DNA from: Pseudomonadota bacterium
GTDB lineage: Bacteria; Pseudomonadota; Gammaproteobacteria; Burkholderiales; Burkholderiaceae_C
Length of the DNA stretch: 58,069 nt
Direction of reading: 5' to 3'
Assembly (NCBI GenBank): GCA_022566735.1
Contig: JADFIG010000021.1
Span: 1-58,069 of the forward strand
The position numbers and the translations under genes are program-made. Positions 15,919 through 25,180 of the stretch are shown here, piece by piece; the stretch's first letter is position 1, and every line of letters begins with the position of its first letter. The notes under the pieces were generated by a model, which ran no database searches, had not been told where the DNA came from, and saw only the letters and a program-made list of their open reading frames with translations.

Positions 15919-16848
15919 TTATAGAGGGGCCCGGTACACCAAGACCTTCAGCGAACGCTGCGGCGACACATCGGCGAAAGTGGCCGGGTTGGCCAGGCGC
16001 GCCACGAAATGCAGCACCGGGGCTTCCTGCTGCACCAGCTCCTGCAGGAAATCGGGGCCCAGTTCGGGGGCGTTCAGGCACAGCAGGGCGTGCCCTCCGG
16101 GTGCCAGCAGGTCCGGCAGGCGGCGCACCAGACGGGCGTAGTCCTTGGTGGCGACGAAGCTGCCCTTCTGGTAGCTCGGCGGGTCGGCGATGACGAGGTC
16201 GTAAGGCCCTCCGCGGCCCACCTTGCCCCAGGACTTGAACAGGTCATGCGCCAGGAAACTGGCACCGGCCGACAGCCCGTTGAGCCGGTGGTTCTGCTGC
16301 CCGATGGCCAGCGCGACCTGGCTCATGTCCACATTGACCACCTGCCTGGCACCTGCCTGCAAGGCCGCCACCGAGAAGGCGCAGGTGTAGGCGAACAGGT
16401 TCAGCACCTTCAGGCGCGCGCGTTCAGGATGATGGGCGATGTGCGTGCGCACCCATTGGCGCCCCTCGGCCATGTCGAGGAACAGGCCATGGTTCTGCCC
16501 GCGCAGCACATGCACCAGAAAGCGCGCGGGGCCCTCGCTGACCACGTGGGGGTCGGGCACGTCGCCGGCCATCAGGCGGGTGTCCACACCCCCCTCGTGG
16601 CGGCCTTGGTAGACCCAGTGGAGCGTTTTTTCAGGCGCGAGCTGCTGCCAGCGCGCTGACAAGGCGGCGTGGATCGCCGCCAATTCGGCGTCCGTGGCAG
16701 GCTGAAAGCTCGTCAGCACCCAGACCGGCGGGTAGGCGTCCAGCGACCACTGCTCGCAGCCGGGGTACAGGCCACCCCGGCCATGGAAGACGCGCTGGGC
16801 GTCGGTGGGCTGGTCCATCCGGGCGATGGCATCGAGCAGGGCTTGCAT
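15919..16848 (-). CDS. Class I SAM-dependent methyltransferase, RlmI-like
   Basis: A 309-residue methyltransferase of the Methyltrans_SAM / RlmI-RlmK group. The SAM-binding motif region is [29 protein letters not shown], followed by motif [17 protein letters not shown]. The N-terminal half contains [13 protein letters not shown], which is typical of this group, and no PUA domain is seen. Related proteins modify cytosine in 23S rRNA, but the substrate here is not known. ATG 16848 fits the family start; the frame continues upstream another 40 residues without similarity. First gene of the thyA-folA operon. Confidence 0.8.
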   Translation of the reverse strand: MQALLDAIARMDQPTDAQRVFHGRGGLYPGCEQWSLDAYPPVWVLTSFQPATDAELAAIHAALSARWQQLAPEKTLHWVYQGRHEGGVDTRLMAGDVPDPHVVSEGPARFLVHVLRGQNHGLFLDMAEGRQWVRTHIAHHPERARLKVLNLFAYTCAFSVAALQAGARQVVNVDMSQVALAIGQQNHRLNGLSAGASFLAHDLFKSWGKVGRGGPYDLVIADPPSYQKGSFVATKDYARLVRRLPDLLAPGGHALLCLNAPELGPDFLQELVQQEAPVLHFVARLANPATFADVSPQRSLKVLVYRAPL

Positions 16849-16899
16849 GGCGACGGGTGTGCGTGCGGGCAGCGAGTGCGGTGGGCAGGGCGGGAGTGT

Positions 16900-17182
16900 A
16901 TGCACAACGGCGTGCCGTCGCGATGCCACCCGGCATGAGGCGGTTGTCGCGTTCGATGGGCATGGCACCCACGGCTCGGATGGCGTGGGTCTGAAAGTCG
17001 AAGAGGAAGAGGTGGCAGGTTTGGTGGTTCTCCGCGATCTCTTCGCAGTGCCCCACCGTGCTGCCCGTGTCTGATGGGGTGCAGTGCGGGATGGCCAAAT
17101 CTTCTGGCATGGGTTCGGGGCATGCGTTCAGTGGTTGCAATGCGATGGCGAGCGCCACAAGGACAGGTCGGTTCACAAACAA
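16900..17182 (-). pseudogene. Possible remnant of a small secreted protein
   Basis: From a TTG or GTG near 17182 a frame encodes a signal-peptide-like start (VNRPVLVALAIALQPLNAC) and about 70 cysteine-containing residues (HCTPSDTGSTVGHCEEI, HQTCHLFLFDF). It then runs in the wrong frame into the methyltransferase gene. The protein-like part ends near 16900. It could be a truncated relative of secreted proteins in the vgrG-linked region upstream, or chance. The 3' boundary given is approximate. The rest of the segment 16849-17369 holds only the likely promoter region for the methyltransferase operon. Confidence 0.3.
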
Positions 17183-17369
17183 CCTCGGATGGATGCGCCG
17201 TCAGGCCAGGCGGCGTCAGTCAAGTCGGTCCGGAGTTGTTGCGCATCGGCTCATGCCGCCGGCAGCGTGCAGAGCCTGGTGCTCTGGGGCCGCAGGGGGC
17301 ATTGACAAGCTGCATCCGCCGGAACATCCGGAAATCTGCTCTAATCTTGGACGCGCTTCACCCGCCTTT

Positions 17370-18116
17370 TCATCTTCCGGTTCGATGGGTTGCCGGTGCA
17401 TGCAACGGCTTTGGTTCATGCGGATAAGTGCCCGGTTGGGCCGGTGGATCCGGGAAGGTCGGGACCTTGGTGGGGGGCTGGGGGGCATGCCGGTCAAACC
17501 GCTTGGCCCAGGCCTTGATGTCAGGGATCAAGCCTGGCAGGTCGCTTCCTGGGCAGTCGTGCAGGCAATACCAGTCACCCCCGTGTTGCCCGATGACGGG
17601 CTTGTTGTCGCCAAAACGCGCCCAACCCATGAATTCGCGGATTTGGCCGTGGGGCGGCTTGCCTTTGGACGTGGGCTCGTAGCTGGTGACGTCGATGTGA
17701 GGCCGCTCGTCATCATGGAGTTGGTAGGCCCACTCGCGGCAGCCGAAAAGTGGGCTGAGGCCATTCGGTTTGAACAACTCGCCGTAGAGGTAGGCCTCGC
17801 TTTTGACGTTCAGCACGTTGGGTTGTTGATCTGGGGCGCAGAACGCTGGAGCCCAATGCGTGCTCGCATCGCCTATGCCTGTGAACCAATGTGCGATGCC
17901 ATAAAAGCGATCCTCCAAGCCATCGCCGTCCGACAGGCCCAGATACCGAAGCTGGTTCATGCTACCTCTGAGTGGCTCAATCCACGTGATGCGCCCCGAT
18001 CGCTCTTGAACTGGTGAGGCTGAAGGTGTTTGCGCCATGCCTGTTGCGTGCATCCACAGCAGGCAGCCAATGAAGTGACGCATCGGTGTCGGCAAATGGA
18101 ATGCAGCCATGGTCAT
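17370..18116 (-). CDS. Unknown secreted protein, second gene after vgrG
   Basis: A 248-residue protein not recognised. A signal peptide is likely from the internal methionine in PMRHFIGCLLWMHATGMAQ. The mature part is rich in W, H, P and D with several cysteines (FCAPDQQ, FGCREW, WYCLHDCPG), suggesting a periplasmic disulfide-bonded fold. The C-terminus is proline-rich. The ATG overlaps the stop of the preceding gene (ATGA), so the two are co-translated. In type VI loci a periplasmic product at this position is often the immunity protein of a cell-wall or membrane effector. That is inference from position only. Confidence 0.5.
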   Translation of the reverse strand: MTMAAFHLPTPMRHFIGCLLWMHATGMAQTPSASPVQERSGRITWIEPLRGSMNQLRYLGLSDGDGLEDRFYGIAHWFTGIGDASTHWAPAFCAPDQQPNVLNVKSEAYLYGELFKPNGLSPLFGCREWAYQLHDDERPHIDVTSYEPTSKGKPPHGQIREFMGWARFGDNKPVIGQHGGDWYCLHDCPGSDLPGLIPDIKAWAKRFDRHAPQPPTKVPTFPDPPAQPGTYPHEPKPLHAPATHRTGR

Positions 18117-18742
18117 CCCTGCAAAATTCTGGGTTCATGCACAGTCACATGGAGATGGTGCGCATGGAGCTCTTCGTTTGACTGTCCTTTTGGGCCGTGA
18201 GCCTGCGGCCTTTGCATATTGGGCTCTGGGTCCTTCTCGTCTTTGGTGTTGGCGTCCATGAACCAAGGATCAAAGAGCTGGGAGATGCAATGGCATTGCA
18301 GCAGCGAAGCGCGAAACAGTCTGACCTTGGCGGGTTCGTTGGCGTTGCGCGCCTTGCACCATGCCTCTTCAGCATCGGCTTTCGCATCGTCTGTTTGCGC
18401 CTTGGTTCTTTTTGCAGCATTCAGCCTCTCTTGACCTTGCCGTCTGTGCTCAGCATTTCTCAGCATTTGCCGGTACGCGGGATGTGCATCGCTGTTGAGG
18501 TACAGCTCGACCATTTGACCGGCATAGACCACCAAAGGGATCTTCTCCTCGGTGCGTTTGGGGCGGTCTTTGAATGCAGGTAACACCTTGCCGTTGACCG
18601 CGACCGCATAAGGCATCGATAGCCTGCTTCGGAAAGCAAACCGGTAGGTGACTTTGCAAGATTTCCTGCATGGCGCATCCACCACGGAGTCGGGCTTGTC
18701 GTTGGTCTGGCAGGAGAAATCGGGCTTCTGGTCTTTGGCCAT
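18113..18742 (-). CDS. Unknown protein directly after vgrG, candidate T6SS cargo or adaptor
   Basis: A 209-residue protein not recognised. Residues 20-95 look like a compact beta-rich domain (KVTYRFAFRSRLSMPYAVAV, then KIPLVVYAGQMVELYLNSD). Residues 95-145 are a charged, alanine- and lysine-rich helix (NAAKRTKAQTDDAKADAEEA). The rest is polar with several H and C residues (HAHHLHVTVHEP). There is no signal peptide, as expected for type VI cargo. The ATG is 3 bases after the stop of the damaged vgrG 3' reading frame, and the gene overlaps the secreted-protein gene downstream. It may be an effector N-terminal domain whose toxic part is missing or unrecognised. Confidence 0.5.
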   Translation of the reverse strand: MAKDQKPDFSCQTNDKPDSVVDAPCRKSCKVTYRFAFRSRLSMPYAVAVNGKVLPAFKDRPKRTEEKIPLVVYAGQMVELYLNSDAHPAYRQMLRNAEHRRQGQERLNAAKRTKAQTDDAKADAEEAWCKARNANEPAKVRLFRASLLQCHCISQLFDPWFMDANTKDEKDPEPNMQRPQAHGPKGQSNEELHAHHLHVTVHEPRILQG

Positions 18743-18745
18743 CGG

Positions 18746-18850
18746 TCAGCAACCTTCGTCTGCAGGAACGTCAGGAAAGTCATCGGCCTCGCTGGCGTGA
18801 AGCCACGTCAACTGGATCTTGCCCGACGACAGGTCTGCCTGACAGTTTCG
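18746..18850 (-). pseudogene. Out-of-frame 3' remnant of the vgrG tail domain
   Basis: In the frame shifted from vgrG, this stretch encodes LSSGKIQLTWLHASEADDFP and a short acidic, cysteine-ended tail. That reads like the last strand of the VgrG tail domain, whose usual pattern ends in a D-x-x-G-x-T/I-Q-L segment. The stop at 18746 is 3 bases before the next gene's ATG, as expected for an operon junction. A deletion with a frameshift near 18840-18870 would explain it. Confidence 0.5.
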
Positions 18851-21662
18851 ATACGGCGCGCACCTGCTCGTCAAACAGCTTGACTCGGGTGTCAGGCAGC
18901 GCCTGCAGGGAGAGGCTTCCGGAAGTGCCTCCTCCCCACTCATGCATCGCCCCCTTGACGGCGAAGGTGCCCGGGCAGGTGAAGGTGATGTCACTGCCTT
19001 GCAGGGTGATCCGGCTCTGGCCGGCGGCGAGGGTGATGCTGTCGCTGGCGGAGATGCGGACCTCGTCGTCGGTGCTCTGCACGACGATGTCCTGGTCGGC
19101 CCAGAGTTGTTGGGCATCGGTGTGGGCGCGCAGGCTCAGCGCGGCGCTGGCGGTGATGGCCTGGATGCCGCCGGCGTGGGTGAAGAAGCTGGTGGTCTGG
19201 CCGCTGACGGCACTGAGGGTGTGCTGGCTGGCGAGGTGGGCGTCGCCCTGGGTGCTCAGGGAGGTGTCCTGGCCGCTGAACAGGCTGAGGTGGTGGGTGC
19301 TGACGAGGGCCGCGCTGCTGGGGGTGTCCAGGTGGATGTGCGGACGGGCGAAGGCTTCGACCGGGTCTTGCAGCGTGCGGCTCCCCGCTTGCGCCTTGCG
19401 GGCGTCCTGGCCGTTGAGGTGGGCGGTGAACTTGCCCTCGGCGGCGGGGGCCATGGCCGCAGCGTGCCGCTGCCAGGCCTGGCCGTCGTCGTGGCTGTGC
19501 AGGCCCAAGGCGCCTTGCTGCCGGGCACCGCGGCCCAGGGCGCCGCCCAGCTGCCGGCTGGCCCGCAACTGGGCGACGGCTTCGGCGGCGTCCATCTGGG
19601 TGCTGGCGACGCTGGCGCCTTGGGCGGGGCGGGCCGCGGTGCTCAGCAGCAGGCCTTGTCCTGCGCGCACCACGGCCCAGCCGTCGGTGTGGCCGTAGAA
19701 GCCCTCGCCCAGCCAGTGGCCGCGCCGGGTGTCACCGCCTTGCGCACCCTGCTGCACCAGGTGCCCGAGGCCCAGTTCGGTGTGGCCATGGGCGGCCGAG
19801 TAGCTCAGCAGGCGCATGCGCAACTGGCCTTGGCTGTCGTCGATGAGCCATTGGTTGGCGCCCGTCGGCGCAGACGGCGCGTCCAGCAGCGGGTGATGCC
19901 ACCCGGACAGCGCACCTGCGTGGTTGGCGTCGCTGTCCTGCCCGGCGGGCCAGGGCAGGCCTTGTTGTCCGTTGTGCAACTGGCCGATGACGACGGGGCG
20001 GTCGATGTCGCCGTCGATGAAATCCACGAGAACCTCGGTGCCCGGACGCGGCGTGAACACCGCGCCCCAATCGGGTCCAGCCAGGTCTTGCAGCACGCGC
20101 ACCCAGGTGCCGCTGCGGTCGTCGCCGGGGGCGTGACCGGTGGGTTCGCCCGCGGGGGTGGCCGGGGCGTCGAGGCCCCCTGGCAGGGGCGCCGGGCCGC
20201 GTTGCCAGGGGAACTGGACGCGGATGCGGCCGTCGCGGTCGCTGTGGATGGGGGCTGGCCCCTCGCTCGCGCCATCGCGGGTCGTTTGCGCGGTGACGAT
20301 GGCGGTCAGCAGGCCGGGGCTGGGTGGTGCGGCATGCCGCTGTGGCAGCAGGCGCAGGTGGGCGGGGGCGGCCTCGAAGTGGTTGCGGTAGCTGCCGGGC
20401 TCGAGGGTGTCGAGCGATCCTGGTCCGGCGAGGTCGGCGAAGCCGTCGGGGGGCAGGTGAGGTGGCGGCAGGTTCACCCGCAGGTTGTTGGCGACTTCAT
20501 GGGTGACGCGCAGGACGCTGAAGCCGGTGGAGGCGTGGATGCCGAGGCGGCTGGTGGCGGGCGTGGCCGGGGGCGTGCCGAAGTGATTGCCGAAGTGATC
20601 GCTGAGCGTGAAGCGTGCGCCCGGTGTGAGCTCGCGCACCGCCCCGGCACCCTGAACCTGGTGCTGGCGCAGCAGGTGGGCGTCGAGCCGGGCCTGGGCG
20701 CGGGCCTGGGCCACCGCCTGGCTGCCTGTCTGGCTGTCCGTCCGGGCATGGTGGGCCACGCAGCCATCGGTGAACAGGCGTTCGCCCCTGCCATCGAAGT
20801 GTTCGCTGGCGGGCAGGCTGGCATGGGCCGATGTGCCTGCCAGTTGGCGTTCGTCCCAGGCGCCCAGGGTGATGGCCAGGGGGCCGGCTTGTTGCGCCGG
20901 CGACCAGGCGGTGAGGGTGTCCTGGGCCGTGTCGTCGGGCAAGGCCCCGCGCATGCCGGGGCGGCTGAAGCGCAGGGGGCCCAGATCGGGCCGAGCTGCC
21001 TCAGCGTCGAAGATCACCAGGGTGTGGCGTGCCTGTGCGCGCGGTGAGGGGTTGGGAGGCTCACCGTGCTGGTCATGCTCGATGCGCCAGCTCCAGCCTT
21101 CTTCGGCCATCAGGCGCTGGGCGAAAGCCCAGTCGGTTTCGCGGTACTGTGTGGTGATGGCGCGCAGTGGCCCGGGATGGGCCACTGCCAGGCGCAGGCG
21201 GGCTTGCGGGTGGGCGCAGAGCACGGCCTGGACGATGTCGGCGCTGGTCTGGTCCTGGAAGATGCGGGTGTCGCGCCGCAGGCTGGCCCAGTGGGTGACG
21301 TCGCGCAGTTGCAGTCGGTAACGCGTCCATCCGCCGTCGCTGTCCAGCAGGGAGGCCCGGGCGATGTGGCCGTGCCATTGGCGCCAGCCGCCATCCTGCT
21401 GCTGCAGCCACAGGGCCGCGGGCGTGCCCAGCAGGGTTGTCAGGGAAAGTTCGGCGTCGGTGCCGAGGCAATCGACATCGGCCAGAAAGGGCTGGTCGGC
21501 GTGCAGGGCTTCGTGGATGCGGCAGCGTTCGGGGATGAGCGTGTCCGCAGGCGTGCTGCCATGCCATTGCAGCAGCCGGTTGTCCTGGCCCGGCCTGAGG
21601 GCTGCATGCAGCTGCTTGAGCACACGCGCAGCGCCACTGGGATGTCCCCACTCGCCCCACAT
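18780..21662 (-). CDS. vgrG: Type VI secretion spike protein VgrG with C-terminal DUF2345 extension
   Basis: A 960-residue VgrG. The N-terminal gp27-like part covers about 1-400. The gp5-like OB domain follows (IHSDRDGRIRVQFPW, then WVRVLQDLAGPDWGAVFTPR, GTEVLVDFIDGDIDRPVVIG). The C-terminal DUF2345 region contains STAARPAQGAS and repeated beta-helix-like strands up to ITLQGSDITFTCPG. It ends with a partial tail domain (RVKLFDEQVRAVSKLSGRPV). The next 17 residues do not resemble a normal ending. The better continuation is in another frame down to 18746. ATG 21662 has AGGTGG at 6 bases. No structural T6SS genes are in the window, so this is an orphan vgrG island delivering the downstream products. 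Confidence 0.9.
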   Translation of the reverse strand: MWGEWGHPSGAARVLKQLHAALRPGQDNRLLQWHGSTPADTLIPERCRIHEALHADQPFLADVDCLGTDAELSLTTLLGTPAALWLQQQDGGWRQWHGHIARASLLDSDGGWTRYRLQLRDVTHWASLRRDTRIFQDQTSADIVQAVLCAHPQARLRLAVAHPGPLRAITTQYRETDWAFAQRLMAEEGWSWRIEHDQHGEPPNPSPRAQARHTLVIFDAEAARPDLGPLRFSRPGMRGALPDDTAQDTLTAWSPAQQAGPLAITLGAWDERQLAGTSAHASLPASEHFDGRGERLFTDGCVAHHARTDSQTGSQAVAQARAQARLDAHLLRQHQVQGAGAVRELTPGARFTLSDHFGNHFGTPPATPATSRLGIHASTGFSVLRVTHEVANNLRVNLPPPHLPPDGFADLAGPGSLDTLEPGSYRNHFEAAPAHLRLLPQRHAAPPSPGLLTAIVTAQTTRDGASEGPAPIHSDRDGRIRVQFPWQRGPAPLPGGLDAPATPAGEPTGHAPGDDRSGTWVRVLQDLAGPDWGAVFTPRPGTEVLVDFIDGDIDRPVVIGQLHNGQQGLPWPAGQDSDANHAGALSGWHHPLLDAPSAPTGANQWLIDDSQGQLRMRLLSYSAAHGHTELGLGHLVQQGAQGGDTRRGHWLGEGFYGHTDGWAVVRAGQGLLLSTAARPAQGASVASTQMDAAEAVAQLRASRQLGGALGRGARQQGALGLHSHDDGQAWQRHAAAMAPAAEGKFTAHLNGQDARKAQAGSRTLQDPVEAFARPHIHLDTPSSAALVSTHHLSLFSGQDTSLSTQGDAHLASQHTLSAVSGQTTSFFTHAGGIQAITASAALSLRAHTDAQQLWADQDIVVQSTDDEVRISASDSITLAAGQSRITLQGSDITFTCPGTFAVKGAMHEWGGGTSGSLSLQALPDTRVKLFDEQVRAVSKLSGRPVVGQDPVDVASRQRGR

Positions 21663-21713
21663 GAATCCACCTGAATGATTTGTTCTGGCGCGGATTCTGG
21701 CGCAGCGGCGCCG

Positions 21714-21746
21714 CTCGGCGCCCCCCCACGAAGGGGGCGGGCCGAG
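21714..21746 (-). terminator. Hairpin after the OmpA-like gene
   Basis: An imperfect inverted repeat CTCGGC/GCCCCC with GGGGGCG/GGCCGAG around a CGAA loop (UUCG-type loop on the minus strand). It sits 60 bases after the OmpA-like stop and before vgrG. There is no T-run, so terminator strength is uncertain. Confidence 0.4.
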
Positions 21747-21805
21747 GGAGATTTGCAATCAGATGTGTCGCCTGGGGGCGTGCGGAGGCGGGCGGTGGCG
21801 GTGCG

Positions 21806-22519
21806 TCAGCGCACGTTGCCCACGCCACCTTCCGGCTCGCGCAGGAAGATTTCGACGCGGCGGTTCTTGGCGCGGCCTTCGGCGCTGTCGTTGCTGGCGA
21901 CGGGCTCGCGCTCACCGCGGCCAGCCACTTCGATGCGGCTGCGCGAGACGCCACGGTCTTCCAGGAAGTCGCGCACGGTGTCGGCGCGTTCCAGCGAGAG
22001 CTTGTTGTTCAGCGTGTCGGAGCCGACGTTGTCGGTGTGGCCGACCACGCGCACCAGGGTGCCGGGGTTCTCCTTGAGGCCCTGGGCGAACTGCTGCAGG
22101 ACCTCGCGCAGCTCGGGCTTGAGGGCGGCGCTGCCGGTGGCAAAGGAGATGTCGCTGGGGATGTTCAGCTTGAGCTGGTTGTCCGGGGTGCGCACCACGT
22201 CCACGCCGGTGCCGGCGGTGGCCTGCTCCATGGCGCGGCGTTGCTCTTCCATGTGCTTGGACCACAGGTTGCCGGCAATCGCGCCTGCGGCGGCGCCGAT
22301 GGCCGCGCCCTTGACGGTGTTCTTGCCGCCGGTCATGGCGCCGATGGCCGCACCCGCGACCGCGCCGATGCCTGCGCCCTGGGCGGTGCCGCGTTCACGC
22401 GCGCCCATGTTCTCGCAGCCGGCCAGCAGCATGGCCAGGCCCGTGGCGGCGGCGACCAGCGTGATGCCACGACGCGAAGCGCGGGCGGTGGCGTGGGCGG
22501 TGTTCAGTGATGCAGACAT
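21806..22519 (-). CDS. OmpA-family outer-membrane lipoprotein with glycine-zipper region
   Basis: A 237-residue lipoprotein. The signal ends in the lipobox LLAGC (Cys at about 35). A glycine-zipper segment follows (GAGIGAVAGAAIGAM, KGAAIGAAAGAIAG), likely membrane-inserting. The C-terminal OmpA-like peptidoglycan-binding domain (about 115-225) has SDISFATGSAALKP, VVGHTDNVGS, LSLERADTVRDFL and RAKNRRVEIFL. Layout and length match the YiaD/ArfA-like class that tethers the outer membrane to the cell wall. It appears to be transcribed alone. Confidence 0.88.
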   Translation of the reverse strand: MSASLNTAHATARASRRGITLVAAATGLAMLLAGCENMGARERGTAQGAGIGAVAGAAIGAMTGGKNTVKGAAIGAAAGAIAGNLWSKHMEEQRRAMEQATAGTGVDVVRTPDNQLKLNIPSDISFATGSAALKPELREVLQQFAQGLKENPGTLVRVVGHTDNVGSDTLNNKLSLERADTVRDFLEDRGVSRSRIEVAGRGEREPVASNDSAEGRAKNRRVEIFLREPEGGVGNVR

Positions 22520-22598
22520 GGGCAGACCTTTCGTTGTGAGGGGCCGGTTTTCAACGGCGCAAGCCAGGGCGCGGATGACGCTGGCAACAAGACTTCAC

Positions 22599-22616
22599 AC
22601 ATCACCTCGGTGATGT
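22599..22616 (-). terminator. Short palindrome after the ABC exporter gene
   Basis: ACATCACC and GGTGATGT, with a two-base spacer, lie 15 bases after the exporter stop. The sequence after it on the minus strand is only moderately T-rich (GTGAAGTCTTGTTG). It could be a weak terminator, or an operator for the downstream OmpA-like gene. Confidence 0.35.
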
Positions 22617-22630
22617 CGGCCCGGGCGCGC

Positions 22631-24448
<1,818 letters not shown>

Positions 24449-24541
24449 GGGACAGCTGGGAGCGGAATGGACGGCGGGCGCGGCGCCCGGACACGGCGCC
24501 GAAAGGACTCGGTCGCCGCAGGGATCAGGCATTATCATGCC

Positions 24542-24570
24542 TTGACAATATTTGTGTAGGCAACTAAATT
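24542..24570 (+). promoter_or_regulatory. Near-consensus promoter and MarR-type operator before marR
   Basis: TTGACA (24542-24547), a 17-base spacer and TAAATT (24565-24570) form a strong sigma-70-type promoter. The start point would fall about 24577, the A of the marR ATG. The spacer and -10 hold TTGTGTAGGCAACTAAAT, close to the TTGCCTA-type operators seen before MarR-controlled efflux genes in Burkholderiales. A GATAAT box on the minus strand (24531-24536) may belong to the divergent exporter promoter. Confidence 0.65.
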
Positions 24571-24576
24571 TGCGGC

Positions 24577-25128
24577 ATGGCCAAGCGCGCGACATCCGAC
24601 AATCCGACCTCACCCGCACCGGCGGACGGGGACGCACCCATCTACCGCGAGGGCTCGTTCTCCCGCGAGAACAGCGCGGGCTACCTCATGCGCCGCATCG
24701 TTCACCTCATGGTCAACGAGGTGGACCGGCGGCTGGAAGGCGGCGGGCTGACGCACGCGCAGTGGACGCCGCTGTTCCTCATCCACCGCGGGGAGGCCAA
24801 CACCCTGGCGGCCTTGTCGCGCGAGTTGCAGGTCGATGCCGGAGCGCTCACGCGCACGCTCGATCGCCTGGAGGCCAAGGGGCTGTGCCGCCGCGAGCGC
24901 TCGGCCGATGACCGCCGCGTGGTGCACCTGAGCCTCAGCCCCGAAGGCAAGGCGGCCGTGGCCACCGTGCCGAGCGTGCTGTGCGATGTCTCCAACGCCA
25001 TGCTGTCGGGCTTCAGCCGCGAGGAGTGGGAGACCTTGATGGGCTTCCTGCGGCGCATGGTGGCCAATGCCGATGCACTCAAGACGCCTGTGTCCGCGAC
25101 CTTGCCCGAGCGGCACCGCGAGGACTGA
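24577..25128 (+). CDS. MarR-family transcriptional regulator of the efflux operon
   Basis: A 183-residue winged-helix repressor. The recognition part is LAALSRELQVDAGALTRTLD, followed by the wing RERSADDRRVVHLSLSPEGK (about 75-125), with flanking dimerisation helices. The first 30 residues are polar and probably disordered. It is the first gene of marR - outer-membrane factor - emrA - emrB, so it most likely represses its own operon until a toxic compound binds. There is no ribosome-binding site before ATG 24577, and the predicted transcription start coincides with it, so a leaderless mRNA is likely. Confidence 0.92.
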   Translation: MAKRATSDNPTSPAPADGDAPIYREGSFSRENSAGYLMRRIVHLMVNEVDRRLEGGGLTHAQWTPLFLIHRGEANTLAALSRELQVDAGALTRTLDRLEAKGLCRRERSADDRRVVHLSLSPEGKAAVATVPSVLCDVSNAMLSGFSREEWETLMGFLRRMVANADALKTPVSATLPERHRED

Positions 25129-25180
25129 GCCCGCGCGCCACCGCGTTGCGCTGTGCGCCACAGACATTCCCGGAGAAACG

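Noticed and set aside
18942..21047. Plus-strand open frame of about 700 codons opposite vgrG
   Set aside because: Glycine- and valine-rich low-complexity translation; the minus strand encodes VgrG.
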